Assembly (NCBI RefSeq): GCF_030068455.1
Contig: NZ_JAQOSQ010000006.1
Coordinates: 62,001 to 126,000, forward strand
DNA length: 64,000 nt
Reading direction: 5' to 3'
DNA from: Roseofilum casamattae BLCC-M143
GTDB taxonomy: Bacteria > Cyanobacteriota > Cyanobacteriia > Cyanobacteriales > Desertifilaceae
Part shown: positions 25,901 through 34,308 of the stretch, one piece after another
Layout: each line of letters begins with the position of its first letter
Numbering within the stretch: the first letter of the stretch is position 1
The notes under the pieces: generated by a model
Seen by the model: the letters and a program-made list of their open reading frames with translations, nothing else
Database searches by the model: none
What the model was told of the DNA's origin: nothing
Translations under genes and position numbers: made by a program

Positions 25901-28633
25901 CTACTCCAAGCGCTCCAACCACACGCGAACGTCGATCGCCAATTTTTCTCCCAACCGTAACAGTCGGCGGCTTTGCGGCAGATCCAACCTAACTGGAGCG
26001 GGAATATCTTCGGTATCGGGTTCCGAAATAACATCCAGTTCGCTCGCCGCAGGCGGGAGAGAACCAAAACAGCGAGGAATAATCCGATGATGCAAATAGC
26101 TAAAATATAGCTCTTGGCATTGGGCTAAGGAGATTCCTAACTGCAATTTACGCCCCACATTAATTAAGCGCTCGAGACGGTCTAAATCTGCATTTAAGGT
26201 ACTGGGATCTTCGTTTTCTAAGACTTCTAACAAACCGACGAGGATCGATCGCTCTAATAAGTCTTTGCCTTCAGGAATATTCAAGCGACAATGAAGATTG
26301 GCACTTTCACTGGCAATCACTTCTAACTCTAAGAGAACGCTCGAGCCTTCCTGGGAGGCAAAGTTATCCGGTTTGAGAGAACCGAGCAGGGCAAAACAGC
26401 GATGAGACAGAGCAATTTCCGCCGCAACTTGCAGCTCTCGCGGAGCGGGTAAGTTTTCTCGATGCAGGGCGCGCAAGATACTATAATTATCGCGATAAAC
26501 TTGCGTATACAGTTGATCGACGCGGTTCAAGGTTTCTTGACTGAGCAACATCATAATCCGATGTCGTTCTTGCGCCAATAGGTGGTCTAGGCTAAAGGTT
26601 TGTTCGCCCAAACACCGTTCCATGGCAACGATAACGCTGGCGGCGCTGGCTCGTTGTAAGGCATGGGAGAGGCTTTCTTTGACTTGTAAATAAGCTCGTC
26701 GGTTGGAGAATGTTTGCACGCAACAATGGAAGTCCCAACCCCCTAAGTGCAAGAGAGCGAAGATAAAATGACCTTTTTCGCCGATAATTTCGGAGGTAAG
26801 TTCGATTTCGCCAACGGCTAGGGTGAGGGCGCCCATGCGTTGCAGTTGATAGTCCCGTTGTTCGACGTTATAACAATAGAGAGAAAGTCCATTGGATTTG
26901 TTCGTTCGGTCGCGCCAATTCAATCCTTTATCTGCAGTTGAATAACTATTGAACAACGAACCGATCGCATAATGAGCGGCGACTTGTTCTAAACTAACTT
27001 GAGCGGTGAGGACGTTACGATGGTAAACTCCTGCTCCGGTTCGGAATAGCTCGACATTACTGGGTGCTTTTTCCAGTTGCTCGATAAACTCGGGTTCTAA
27101 GTCAATTCCAGTAATTTCTCGGGCGAGTTCAATGGCGCGAGAAGCATAGCGCAAAATCTGCGTGCCTTCGGGACGAGAAATTTCTTCAAAGAACCAACCG
27201 CAACTGGTGAACATGAGTAGGGCATGGCGCTGCATTTCTAGCAAACGCAAGGCGCTGACTCGCTCGTAGTCGTCCAGGGGATGGGTTTGGTGACGAGTGA
27301 GGAAGTTAGTAACGCTCTCGGGGAAGCGATCGCTGATAATAGCAATATATTCGTCTCGCACCGCCCAGGGATCTTTGAAGAACTGGTGGCCGTCCGTTTC
27401 GTAAATTTCGATCAGGCGATCGCGCAAATGGTTTAAGCTATCCCGTAGAGGTCTGCGCCATTTTTGCTGCAACCCCCCTCCAGAACCACAACCGCAGTCG
27501 TCTTGCCACCGATCCACTCCATGAGCGCAACTCCAAGCAGTGACGGGTTTGAGCTGCACTTCCCAGGTGGGAGGATGTTGATTGAGGTAGTGGCTGTAGT
27601 TAGTGACGCTCCATCCTCGTTCCGGGAATTCTCGCAAGAAAGCATAGGCTAAGGTTTTTTCCGTACCACCTTTGTGGTGGCCGAAGGTTTCGCCATCGGT
27701 AGCTACGGAGAGTATTTGACTGGGACGATTATCTCCTTGAATGGCTTGTGCTAAACGGGTTCCTAAGTGGTTGGAGCTGCTCAGCACGTCGCTAAATCCC
27801 ATATCGCGGGAAATGGGGCCGTCGTAGAAGAAGATATCTAGGTAGCGGCCGTCTTCGATAAAACAACGATAGGGACGGGTGGGGTCAATTTGCGATCCCC
27901 CAACTTCCTGCCATTCGGGATCGGGAGTTTCTGAGGTGGGTAGCGGACGGCAGCGTTGAGCTTGGGAGGGAGCGAGGATGGTAAATTTAATGCCTTCATT
28001 AATTAAAGCCGTCACCGTCGGATAATCGATCGCAGTTTCGGCAAGCCACATGCCTTCGGGATCGCGGCCGAATCGGGATTTGAAGTCGAATTTTCCCCAG
28101 CGAATTTGGGTGATTTTGTCCCGTTCGTTGGCCAGGGGCATAATGATGTGATTGTAGACTTGCGCGATCGCATTCCCATGGCCGTTTAAGCGGTGACAAC
28201 TTTGGCGATCGGCGTCAATAATTCGTTGATAAACTTGAGGATCGTAGCGCTCTAACCACGCCATTAATGTTGCGCCAATATTGAAACTGAGATACTCGTA
28301 ATTATTAACAATACCAATAATTTCTCCCCGGTCATTCAGCACTCTGGCAAAGGCGTTGGGGCGATAGCATTCGCGAGCAATTCGTTCGTTCCAGTTGTGA
28401 TACGGAGCGGCACTGGGCTGCCGTTCGATTTCGTTGAGATACGGATTTTCGCGAGGTGGTTGGTAAAAATGACCGTGAATCGTTACGGAGATTCCTAGAT
28501 CCGTTTTAGGTAATGATTCTTGATATTGCTTGCGATCTAAGTCTTTCTGCAGATCGGGCGGCGAAGCTTGAGGAAAGGAGACAGTGTTCGGAAAGATACT
28601 GCCATCGGTTAGAGCTTGAGAAATAGATTCCAC
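25901..28633 (-). CDS. GH57 / DUF3536 family glycoside hydrolase-like protein
   Basis: About 910 residues. The N-terminal two thirds carries the GH57 polysaccharide-deacetylase-like barrel (TIHGHFYQPPRENPYL, GHGNAIAQVYNHIIMPL, WLAETAIDYPTVTALINEG, ATDGETFGHHKGGTEK with the Asp/His motif, CAHGVDRWQDDCGC), and the C-terminal part matches DUF3536 found with it. GH57 enzymes act on alpha-glucans as amylases, branching enzymes or 4-alpha-glucanotransferases; the specific reaction is not known. There is no ATG near the start; a GTG at 28633 preceded by GGAGG (11-base spacing) is preferred over a TTG at 28651. Cytosolic. Divergent from the deaminase gene. Confidence 0.85.
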   Translation of the reverse strand: MESISQALTDGSIFPNTVSFPQASPPDLQKDLDRKQYQESLPKTDLGISVTIHGHFYQPPRENPYLNEIERQPSAAPYHNWNERIARECYRPNAFARVLNDRGEIIGIVNNYEYLSFNIGATLMAWLERYDPQVYQRIIDADRQSCHRLNGHGNAIAQVYNHIIMPLANERDKITQIRWGKFDFKSRFGRDPEGMWLAETAIDYPTVTALINEGIKFTILAPSQAQRCRPLPTSETPDPEWQEVGGSQIDPTRPYRCFIEDGRYLDIFFYDGPISRDMGFSDVLSSSNHLGTRLAQAIQGDNRPSQILSVATDGETFGHHKGGTEKTLAYAFLREFPERGWSVTNYSHYLNQHPPTWEVQLKPVTAWSCAHGVDRWQDDCGCGSGGGLQQKWRRPLRDSLNHLRDRLIEIYETDGHQFFKDPWAVRDEYIAIISDRFPESVTNFLTRHQTHPLDDYERVSALRLLEMQRHALLMFTSCGWFFEEISRPEGTQILRYASRAIELAREITGIDLEPEFIEQLEKAPSNVELFRTGAGVYHRNVLTAQVSLEQVAAHYAIGSLFNSYSTADKGLNWRDRTNKSNGLSLYCYNVEQRDYQLQRMGALTLAVGEIELTSEIIGEKGHFIFALLHLGGWDFHCCVQTFSNRRAYLQVKESLSHALQRASAASVIVAMERCLGEQTFSLDHLLAQERHRIMMLLSQETLNRVDQLYTQVYRDNYSILRALHRENLPAPRELQVAAEIALSHRCFALLGSLKPDNFASQEGSSVLLELEVIASESANLHCRLNIPEGKDLLERSILVGLLEVLENEDPSTLNADLDRLERLINVGRKLQLGISLAQCQELYFSYLHHRIIPRCFGSLPPAASELDVISEPDTEDIPAPVRLDLPQSRRLLRLGEKLAIDVRVWLERLE

Positions 28634-28858
28634 GGTGGCGATCGCCTCCAAAACAAACTTTATGCGGCTCTGCTCGTCATGAAACTTAACATCAGGATTG
28701 ACAGTATTATGCTGTGTTTCATTGACTTAGAAACCTTACTCAGTCTATCCTAGAAACTAAACTCTGACCGTCAAAAAAATCTAAAGATATACTTAATTTC
28801 TAGCGATCGAGTTAACAAATTCCCGATTGCCTATTTCTCATTCCTCATTGACCCAGTC

Positions 28859-30166
28859 ATGGATAAATCGATTCTCGATCGCGATCGCTATTGGCTCTAC
28901 AATGCGCAAATTCCATTATCCTTATTCCTTCCTGACACCGGACAGGCGACGGTTATTCCCAATCTAGATAACTTAGTCCGAGTCGATCTGGAAATTAATC
29001 GCGGCTTAATCTCTAATATTCGTCCCGTTAGCAATCGCAACGCACCGGGAATTAATCTTAACGGCGGTCAAATTTGGTGTTGTTTTGTTGACGTTCATAC
29101 TCATTTGGATAAAGGACATATTTGGGAGCGAACGCGCAATCTAGATGGAACGTTTTCTGGGGCAATTGCCAGCAGTACGGAGGATGCCGAACGCTATTGG
29201 AATGGCGAAGATATTTATCACCGCATGTCTTTTGGTTTGCGATGCAGTTATGCTTATGGAACCCAAGCCATACGCACCCATTTGGATATGAGAGGCGAGA
29301 AAACTGACGAAAGTTGGGATGTATTTTCAGCTTTACGTCATGAATGGTCTGGCAAAATTGAGTTGCAAGGCGTTCTATTTGGGCTGTTAGATGATGTTAT
29401 GAGTCCTTTAGGAGAAAAATCAAGCGATCGCATTGCAACTATGGGCGGTATTTTAGGAGGAGTGCTCTTTATGAATCCAGATTTAGACCGCCAACTCGAT
29501 CGCCTTTTTGCTATGGCAAGCGATCGTAATTTAGATTTGGATTTACACGTTGATGAAAGTCTCGATCCTAATTCTCGAACGCTATATTATGTCGCGCGAG
29601 CTGCCTTAAGAAATAACTTTACAGGACAAATTACTTGCGGTCATTGTTGCAGTTTAAGCGTCCAGTCTCCAGATGTTGTGAAAGAAACCCTGGATCTGGT
29701 GAAAGCTGCTAATATTGCGATTGTGAGCTTGCCGATGTGCAATCTCTATTTGCAAAACCGACATCCGGGACAAACCCCGAGAGCGCGGGGAGTGACCTTA
29801 CTGAAAGAGATAAGCGATCGCAATATTCCAGTTATGGTAGCTTCTGATAATTGCCGCGATCCCTTTTTTGGATTTGGCGATCATGATGGTTTAGAGGTGT
29901 TTCAACAAGCCGTCCGCATTGCTCATTTAGATACGCCTTATGGAAATTGGCCGAATGCGATCGCAACCACTCCAGGAGAAATAATGAACTTGGTAAATTC
30001 CGTAGCAATTGGCGTAGGTTTACCGGCAAATTTAATTTTGTTCAAAGGACGGGGATTTAGCGAATTACTCTCTCGTCCGCAGTGCGATCGCGTTGTTTTA
30101 CGGCAGGGAAAACCTATCGATACGACTTTACCCGATTATGCCGAATTAGACGATTTAATGAGATAG
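28859..30166 (+). CDS. Cytosine deaminase-like amidohydrolase
   Basis: 435 residues with an amidohydrolase (TIM-barrel) active site: VDVHTHLDKGHIW (HxH metal ligands), the DLHVDESLD strand, ITCGHCCSLS, and VASDNCRDPFFGFGDHD. This set resembles CodA-type cytosine deaminases, which turn cytosine into uracil and ammonia for pyrimidine salvage; other deaminases of the subfamily act on isocytosine, guanine-like or s-triazine substrates, so substrate is inferred. No signal peptide. Lone gene on its strand. Confidence 0.8.
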   Translation: MDKSILDRDRYWLYNAQIPLSLFLPDTGQATVIPNLDNLVRVDLEINRGLISNIRPVSNRNAPGINLNGGQIWCCFVDVHTHLDKGHIWERTRNLDGTFSGAIASSTEDAERYWNGEDIYHRMSFGLRCSYAYGTQAIRTHLDMRGEKTDESWDVFSALRHEWSGKIELQGVLFGLLDDVMSPLGEKSSDRIATMGGILGGVLFMNPDLDRQLDRLFAMASDRNLDLDLHVDESLDPNSRTLYYVARAALRNNFTGQITCGHCCSLSVQSPDVVKETLDLVKAANIAIVSLPMCNLYLQNRHPGQTPRARGVTLLKEISDRNIPVMVASDNCRDPFFGFGDHDGLEVFQQAVRIAHLDTPYGNWPNAIATTPGEIMNLVNSVAIGVGLPANLILFKGRGFSELLSRPQCDRVVLRQGKPIDTTLPDYAELDDLMR

Positions 30167-30242
30167 TTGTCGTTACCTATAACTTAATCTCAGTTAAGTG
30201 ATTATTGTCCGACTTAAGAATTAGTTTACTGTATCTAAAAAA

Positions 30243-30251
30243 TGCTATAAT
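30243..30251 (+). promoter_or_regulatory. Extended -10 promoter for the Rpn-type gene
   Basis: TGCTATAAT: a perfect TATAAT with TGn immediately upstream, ending 30 bases before the ATG at 30282. No good -35 box is present, as expected for an extended -10 promoter. Confidence 0.45.
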
Positions 30252-30281
30252 CCAATGGTATAGTATTTCAACCTTATCCCC

Positions 30282-31175
30282 ATGGAATTTATTAACCCGA
30301 AAACAGATTATGCATTTAAAAAGATATTTGGCTCAGCTCAAAGCAAGCCTATTTTAATTAGCTTTCTCAATGCATTGCTCTATGCCGGCAATTCGACAAT
30401 CCAAGATCTGGAAATCATCAACCCCAACTTACCTCCTCAAATTGAAGGACTGAAAGACACTTACTTAGATGTCAAAGCCAAACTCAGTAATGGTACCTTA
30501 ATCATCATTGAGATGCAAGTATTGAATGTAGATTCGTTTGGCAAGCGAGTGCTATTCAATGCGGCGAAAACTTATGCCTTTCAACTGCAAAAAGGTGAAG
30601 GTTATCGAATGCTCAAGCCGGTGATTGCTTTAACGATTACTGATTTCGAGATGTTTGCCGAACAAGAACAACTTATTTCGCGCTTTATTTATCGGGAAAA
30701 AGATAAAGGCTGGAATTACACTGAAAACGAAATGGAGTTAGTCTTTGTCGAATTAACAAAATTTACCAAAAAACTGGAGGAACTGGAAACCCTAGCCGAC
30801 AAGTGGATTTATTTTATTAAATACGCGCGATCGCTAACATCAATTCCCGAACCATTTGATGATATTCCAGAACTGCATCAAGCCTTTGATATTGCCAATC
30901 AAGCGAGTTTAACGGCAGAAGAATTAGACAACTTAGAACGCCAGGAAATGTTTATTCACGACCAACAAGGTGCGATCGCTTTCGGACGGCGCGAAGGACG
31001 GCAAGAGGGACGGCAAGAAGGACGGCAAGAGGGACGGCAAGAGGGACGGCAAGAAGAAAAATATGATATTGCTCGAAATTTATTGGGTCAACTCAATGAT
31101 GAAGCTATTGCTGGAGCAACAGGACTGAGTGTGGAAACTATTGCCACATTACGTCAGGAAATGACTAATAGCTAG
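30282..31175 (+). CDS. Rpn family recombination-promoting nuclease / PD-(D/E)XK transposase-like
   Basis: 297 residues. The start MEFINPKTDYAFKKIFG and the core LDVKAKLSNGTLIIIEMQV (acidic residues plus E-M-Q in the PD-(D/E)XK pattern) place it in the Rpn/PDDEXK_2 family, DNA nucleases annotated as putative transposases that promote RecA-independent recombination. The C-terminus has six tandem Gly-Arg-(Arg/Gln)-Glu units from a 12-bp DNA repeat and then a helical tail (YDIARNLLGQLNDEAIAG). Such genes occur in many slightly different copies per cyanobacterial genome. It is not flanked by obvious inverted repeats. Confidence 0.88.
   Translation: MEFINPKTDYAFKKIFGSAQSKPILISFLNALLYAGNSTIQDLEIINPNLPPQIEGLKDTYLDVKAKLSNGTLIIIEMQVLNVDSFGKRVLFNAAKTYAFQLQKGEGYRMLKPVIALTITDFEMFAEQEQLISRFIYREKDKGWNYTENEMELVFVELTKFTKKLEELETLADKWIYFIKYARSLTSIPEPFDDIPELHQAFDIANQASLTAEELDNLERQEMFIHDQQGAIAFGRREGRQEGRQEGRQEGRQEGRQEEKYDIARNLLGQLNDEAIAGATGLSVETIATLRQEMTNS
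30984..31055 (+). repeat. Six tandem 12-bp repeats inside the Rpn gene
   Basis: Unit GGACGGCAAGAG/A encoding GRQE; the first copy has CGC for CAA (GRRE). Copies differ only in the last codon (GAG or GAA) and so are prone to slippage, which would change protein length by four residues per unit without breaking the frame. Confidence 0.95.
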
Positions 31176-31201
31176 GTTATCAATTTTTCCTACTCAAAGG
31201 A

Positions 31202-32275
31202 CTAAAGATAGACCTGCAATAATTGGCAAGTTTGCTCGCCGGTACGCGACCAACTAAATTCTTTGGCTCGCTGTAAACTGGCCTGACAAAGACGATCGCG
31301 AAATTGATGATTTTCAACAACATTTTGCATCGCCTCAGCTATCTCGGAAACGGAATAGGGATCGACTAAAATTGCTGCATCGCCGGTAATTTCTGGCAGG
31401 GAAGAACAGTTAGAAGTAATGACCGGAATACCGCAACCCATGGCCTCCAATACTGGTAAGCCAAAGCCTTCCCACAAACTGGGAAAGACGATCGCGATCG
31501 CCCGATTAATAATTGTTAATAATTCTTCCGCAGAAACATAGTCGCGAAACCGAACGCGATCGCTAATTCCCAACTCTTGCACGCGATCGCATAAACTGGG
31601 AGTATAACGGCGATCGCTCGGCCCGACTAACCATAACTCGCAGTCCCCATCTTTCGGAAGTTTGGCAAAGGCTTCGAGCAACCGATGCAGGTTTTTATAG
31701 CTCGCATGTCGTCCCACATATAAGAAATAATTGGAGCGCGGCAAATGTAGGGGTTTGAATTGTTCTTGGTTATAACCCAAGAGAATAGGCGTTATCCGCT
31801 CCCCTGGAATCTGAAAAAAATCCATAATATCGCTCGCCGTTGCCCGAGAATTGCAGATAATATGAGTAGCGTCGTGCAACACTTGCGGCAGATAATACTG
31901 GCAGTAAGCATTCATCGGCGAAAAGCGCTCCGGAAACCGTAAGGGAATCAGATCGTGTACCATGACAACCGTACGACAATTTTGGTATAATGGAGCTTCG
32001 GGTAAAGGAGAAAAGAGTAAGTGCGATCGCAATTTCCGGTAAATTTTCCCTAACTTAAATTGCGTCCACAATAACCGCCGCAAATGGCCTCGCGCGCCCT
32101 GTTCCGGAGTCATTCTATTGGGAATCGAGTAATGAGTGAATCCCGAAATAGTTTTCGCAGCCAACAGAGTCGGATTGAGAGGAGCCAGATAGGGGAGAAT
32201 ATTTGAACTATAGGTGCTAATTCCCGTCGGTTTATCCATTAATGCTGCCAGATTAATCAGAAGAGAATTAGACAT
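31202..32275 (-). CDS. Glycosyltransferase family 4
   Basis: 357 residues in the GT-B fold. The N-terminal domain includes GISTYSSNILPYL (acceptor side) and the C-terminal donor site has YVGRHASYKNLHRLLEAF, SLWEGFGLPVLEAMGCGIPV with the E-x7-E nucleotide-sugar motif, and TGDAAILVDP. It probably transfers a hexose to a polysaccharide or lipid intermediate at the cytoplasmic face. Nearby sulfotransferases suggest exopolysaccharide or glycolipid decoration, but no full polysaccharide operon is present. Convergent with the Rpn gene at 26 bp. Confidence 0.93.
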   Translation of the reverse strand: MSNSLLINLAALMDKPTGISTYSSNILPYLAPLNPTLLAAKTISGFTHYSIPNRMTPEQGARGHLRRLLWTQFKLGKIYRKLRSHLLFSPLPEAPLYQNCRTVVMVHDLIPLRFPERFSPMNAYCQYYLPQVLHDATHIICNSRATASDIMDFFQIPGERITPILLGYNQEQFKPLHLPRSNYFLYVGRHASYKNLHRLLEAFAKLPKDGDCELWLVGPSDRRYTPSLCDRVQELGISDRVRFRDYVSAEELLTIINRAIAIVFPSLWEGFGLPVLEAMGCGIPVITSNCSSLPEITGDAAILVDPYSVSEIAEAMQNVVENHQFRDRLCQASLQRAKEFSWSRTGEQTCQLLQVYL

Positions 32276-32454
32276 AGTTGAGCGCGATCGAAACTGAAAG
32301 AGAAATGGAAAGACACCAAACGTTTTAAATTTTATCTTAATACCGAAAAAACGAGAATAGTATTATTATACAGCTTTATGGGAATCAAAGCGGCAAGGGA
32401 TTGGGTGGATGACTTGCGGATTAATTTCTCGAGTTCGCGCGATCGAAATTGGAT

Positions 32455-32484
32455 TTGACACTTGAAGCTTGTAGAGTGTAAAAT
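32455..32484 (+). promoter_or_regulatory. Promoter ahead of the sulfotransferase gene
   Basis: TTGACA (32455-32460), an 18-base spacer and TAAAAT (32479-32484). Predicted start near 32491 gives a leader of about 24 bases before the ATG at 32515. Confidence 0.45.
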
Positions 32485-32514
32485 GATTGAATAAATATCC
32501 AATCCATCAATATA

Positions 32515-33438
32515 ATGATGATGGCGCAAAAGAAAGTTTTATTTATCATTGGAGCCGGTCACTGTGGTTCGAGCCTTCTGGCTCTAATTTTAGGGAGCCA
32601 TTCTCATTGCTTTTCCGCCGGAGAACTGAGCAATCTCCCAAATCGCTACAGAAAAGGATTGTATATAGACTGCGTGAACTGTAATTCCGAGTTTTGGGAT
32701 AGCACATTTGGAGAATCCGGTCTGAAGCAGCTCTCTATTGGGTTAGGGGATACTCGTGCCACTCCTTATATTCCGTTAAAGCTAGAAAAAGCAGTTCGCG
32801 AATTCCTCGGACAAGATCGAATTTTTCGACCCTACAGCGTTTTACTCTCTAACGTCAGAAAAGACGTTCTTATCGATGCCAGTAAATATTATCTTTGGGT
32901 CGATCGAAAGACTCAAACGAAAGAATTTACCAGTGGCGCAGTTCGACCTTACCTATTACATTTGATGCGAGATGGACGAGCTGTCGTTAATTCCTATTTG
33001 CGCAAATATCCTGACAAAGATATTTCTGAATTTACGCAAGAGTGGATGGAGAAAACCAAACAACGGCAGGCATTTTACAATACATTCGATCGCGGCGAAA
33101 AGATTCAAGTTGCATACGAAGCCCTAGCTAGCGATCCTCAAACGATAGTAACTGAGATTTGCCAATTTTTGGGTATAGAGTTTGCTCCCGATATGCTGAA
33201 CTATTGGAAATACCCCCATCACGATATTTCCGGTAATGATGGTACTTATTCCTTAGTCAGACGCTATAACCAGCAGCAAGCATTGGCAAAAATCGAACAG
33301 ACTCATGGTGACTATTACAAAAAAATGGATTTAGGCATTAGACTCGATCTGCGATGGAAAACGGAGTTATCGCCAGAAAAATTAGAAGCTTTTAATCGCG
33401 TGGCAGGCAAGTTTAATCAAGCCTATGCCTGGGAATAA
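32515..33438 (+). CDS. Sulfotransferase family protein
   Basis: 307 residues. The 5'-phosphosulfate-binding P-loop is FIIGAGHCGSSLLALILGSH near the N-terminus, and the 3'-phosphate motif is likely HLMRDGRAVVNSYLRK. Enzymes of this family move a sulfuryl group from PAPS to hydroxyls of sugars, lipids or peptides. Three successive Met codons start the frame (ATGATGATGGC) and none has a good ribosome site; the first was kept. Followed 251 bp later by the TerB-like gene. Different from the sulfotransferase at 38650, which has the PKAGTT form of the P-loop. Confidence 0.8.
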   Translation: MMMAQKKVLFIIGAGHCGSSLLALILGSHSHCFSAGELSNLPNRYRKGLYIDCVNCNSEFWDSTFGESGLKQLSIGLGDTRATPYIPLKLEKAVREFLGQDRIFRPYSVLLSNVRKDVLIDASKYYLWVDRKTQTKEFTSGAVRPYLLHLMRDGRAVVNSYLRKYPDKDISEFTQEWMEKTKQRQAFYNTFDRGEKIQVAYEALASDPQTIVTEICQFLGIEFAPDMLNYWKYPHHDISGNDGTYSLVRRYNQQQALAKIEQTHGDYYKKMDLGIRLDLRWKTELSPEKLEAFNRVAGKFNQAYAWE

Positions 33439-33689
33439 CAGCGACAAGCGATCGCGCGGGCTAAAGTTTTCGTTAATCTCAAATTCAATCATTCTGGAAT
33501 GTAGTCTTTGCGATCGCTTTAAATTTTAAATAAATCTTAAGAAAACTGATTCATTATCCTGATTTATCCTATAAACTGAGTGGATACATTATTGCAACGA
33601 TCGACTCTGACTTATGATAGGTCGGGACAGCTCATTGATTAAGTATCAAAATCTCCGAAACACTCAAGGATTAATTAGGATAAGTTTAA

Positions 33690-34172
33690 ATGGCTAGTAA
33701 GAATCTCGAACCCACCAAATATGCCCAGCATCGGTACAATATTACCCAACCTGTTGATTTTGATGTAGCCATCAATTATGGAGCAGCATTAATGGCGATC
33801 GCCGGAGCAGATGGCGAACTTGCCGAAGCCGAATTTCAGTGGTATGTTGACGAGCAAGAACTGTTGCTCAAAAATCCAGAGGAATATGTTGAAACCTTGC
33901 GTAAATTGGACTGGAAATCTGTAAATTTCGAGGAAGTTCTCGGCGGTATTAGCTATACTTTTCCGCTCAATTTTCGGCGTTCCATGTTATACCAAGCTAT
34001 TAAAATGAGCCGTGCTGATGGAGCATACCACGATCGCGAGAAAGCTGCAGTTGCGAAAGCAGCAGAAATTTTAGGCATTGAACGCAGCGTCGTTGTCAGC
34101 TTGGAATCAATGGCAGAGTTAGAAGATGCTAGCGAACGGTTGAGACTGGCCTTGTTTGAAACAGAGGTCTAA
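33690..34172 (+). CDS. TerB-like domain protein
   Basis: 160 residues, all helical. Two acidic loops of the TerB pattern are visible: ALMAIAGADGELAEAEFQWY and AIKMSRADGAYHDREKAAV, each ADG with downstream acidic residues, in helical repeats. TerB proteins bind metals and were first linked to tellurite resistance; in many genomes they work with unrelated partners. It is 136 bp upstream of the CDPS gene on the same strand, but a promoter-like TTGACA and hairpin lie in between. Association with CDPS is a possibility only. Confidence 0.65.
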   Translation: MASKNLEPTKYAQHRYNITQPVDFDVAINYGAALMAIAGADGELAEAEFQWYVDEQELLLKNPEEYVETLRKLDWKSVNFEEVLGGISYTFPLNFRRSMLYQAIKMSRADGAYHDREKAAVAKAAEILGIERSVVVSLESMAELEDASERLRLALFETEV

Positions 34173-34196
34173 CTCGAGCGATCTTCTGTTTCTTGC

Positions 34197-34257
34197 TTGA
34201 CAACTAGTCATATCAATCTGGTATCCTCTGAAGCAGTATAGAAACTGTTTTCAGAGG
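34197..34257 (+). promoter_or_regulatory. Promoter-like site and hairpin ahead of the CDPS gene
   Basis: TTGACA at 34197-34202 with TATCCT at 34222-34227 (19-base spacer, weak). Overlapping this, CCTCTGAAGCAGT (34225-34237) pairs with ACTGTTTTCAGAGG (34244-34257), apart from one bulge and a mismatch, leaving a 6-base loop. The right arm ends in AGAGG, the only ribosome-site-like word before the first ATG downstream (34265), so the stem could hide it. Equally it may terminate the TerB transcript. Confidence 0.45.
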
Positions 34258-34264
34258 GTTTTCA

Positions 34265-34306
34265 ATGAAAATGGAGACAGGAAAACTTGGTTCCCCTAGA
34301 TACTGA
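34265..34306 (+). CDS. Possible leader peptide upstream of the CDPS gene
   Basis: A 13-codon frame (MKMETGKLGSPRY) with AGAGGG six bases upstream; its TGA (34304-34306) is followed after two bases by the CDPS ATG (34309). The CDPS start itself has no ribosome site, so translation might be coupled through this frame. A frame this short can arise by chance. Confidence 0.3.
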   Translation: MKMETGKLGSPRY

Positions 34307-34308
34307 AA

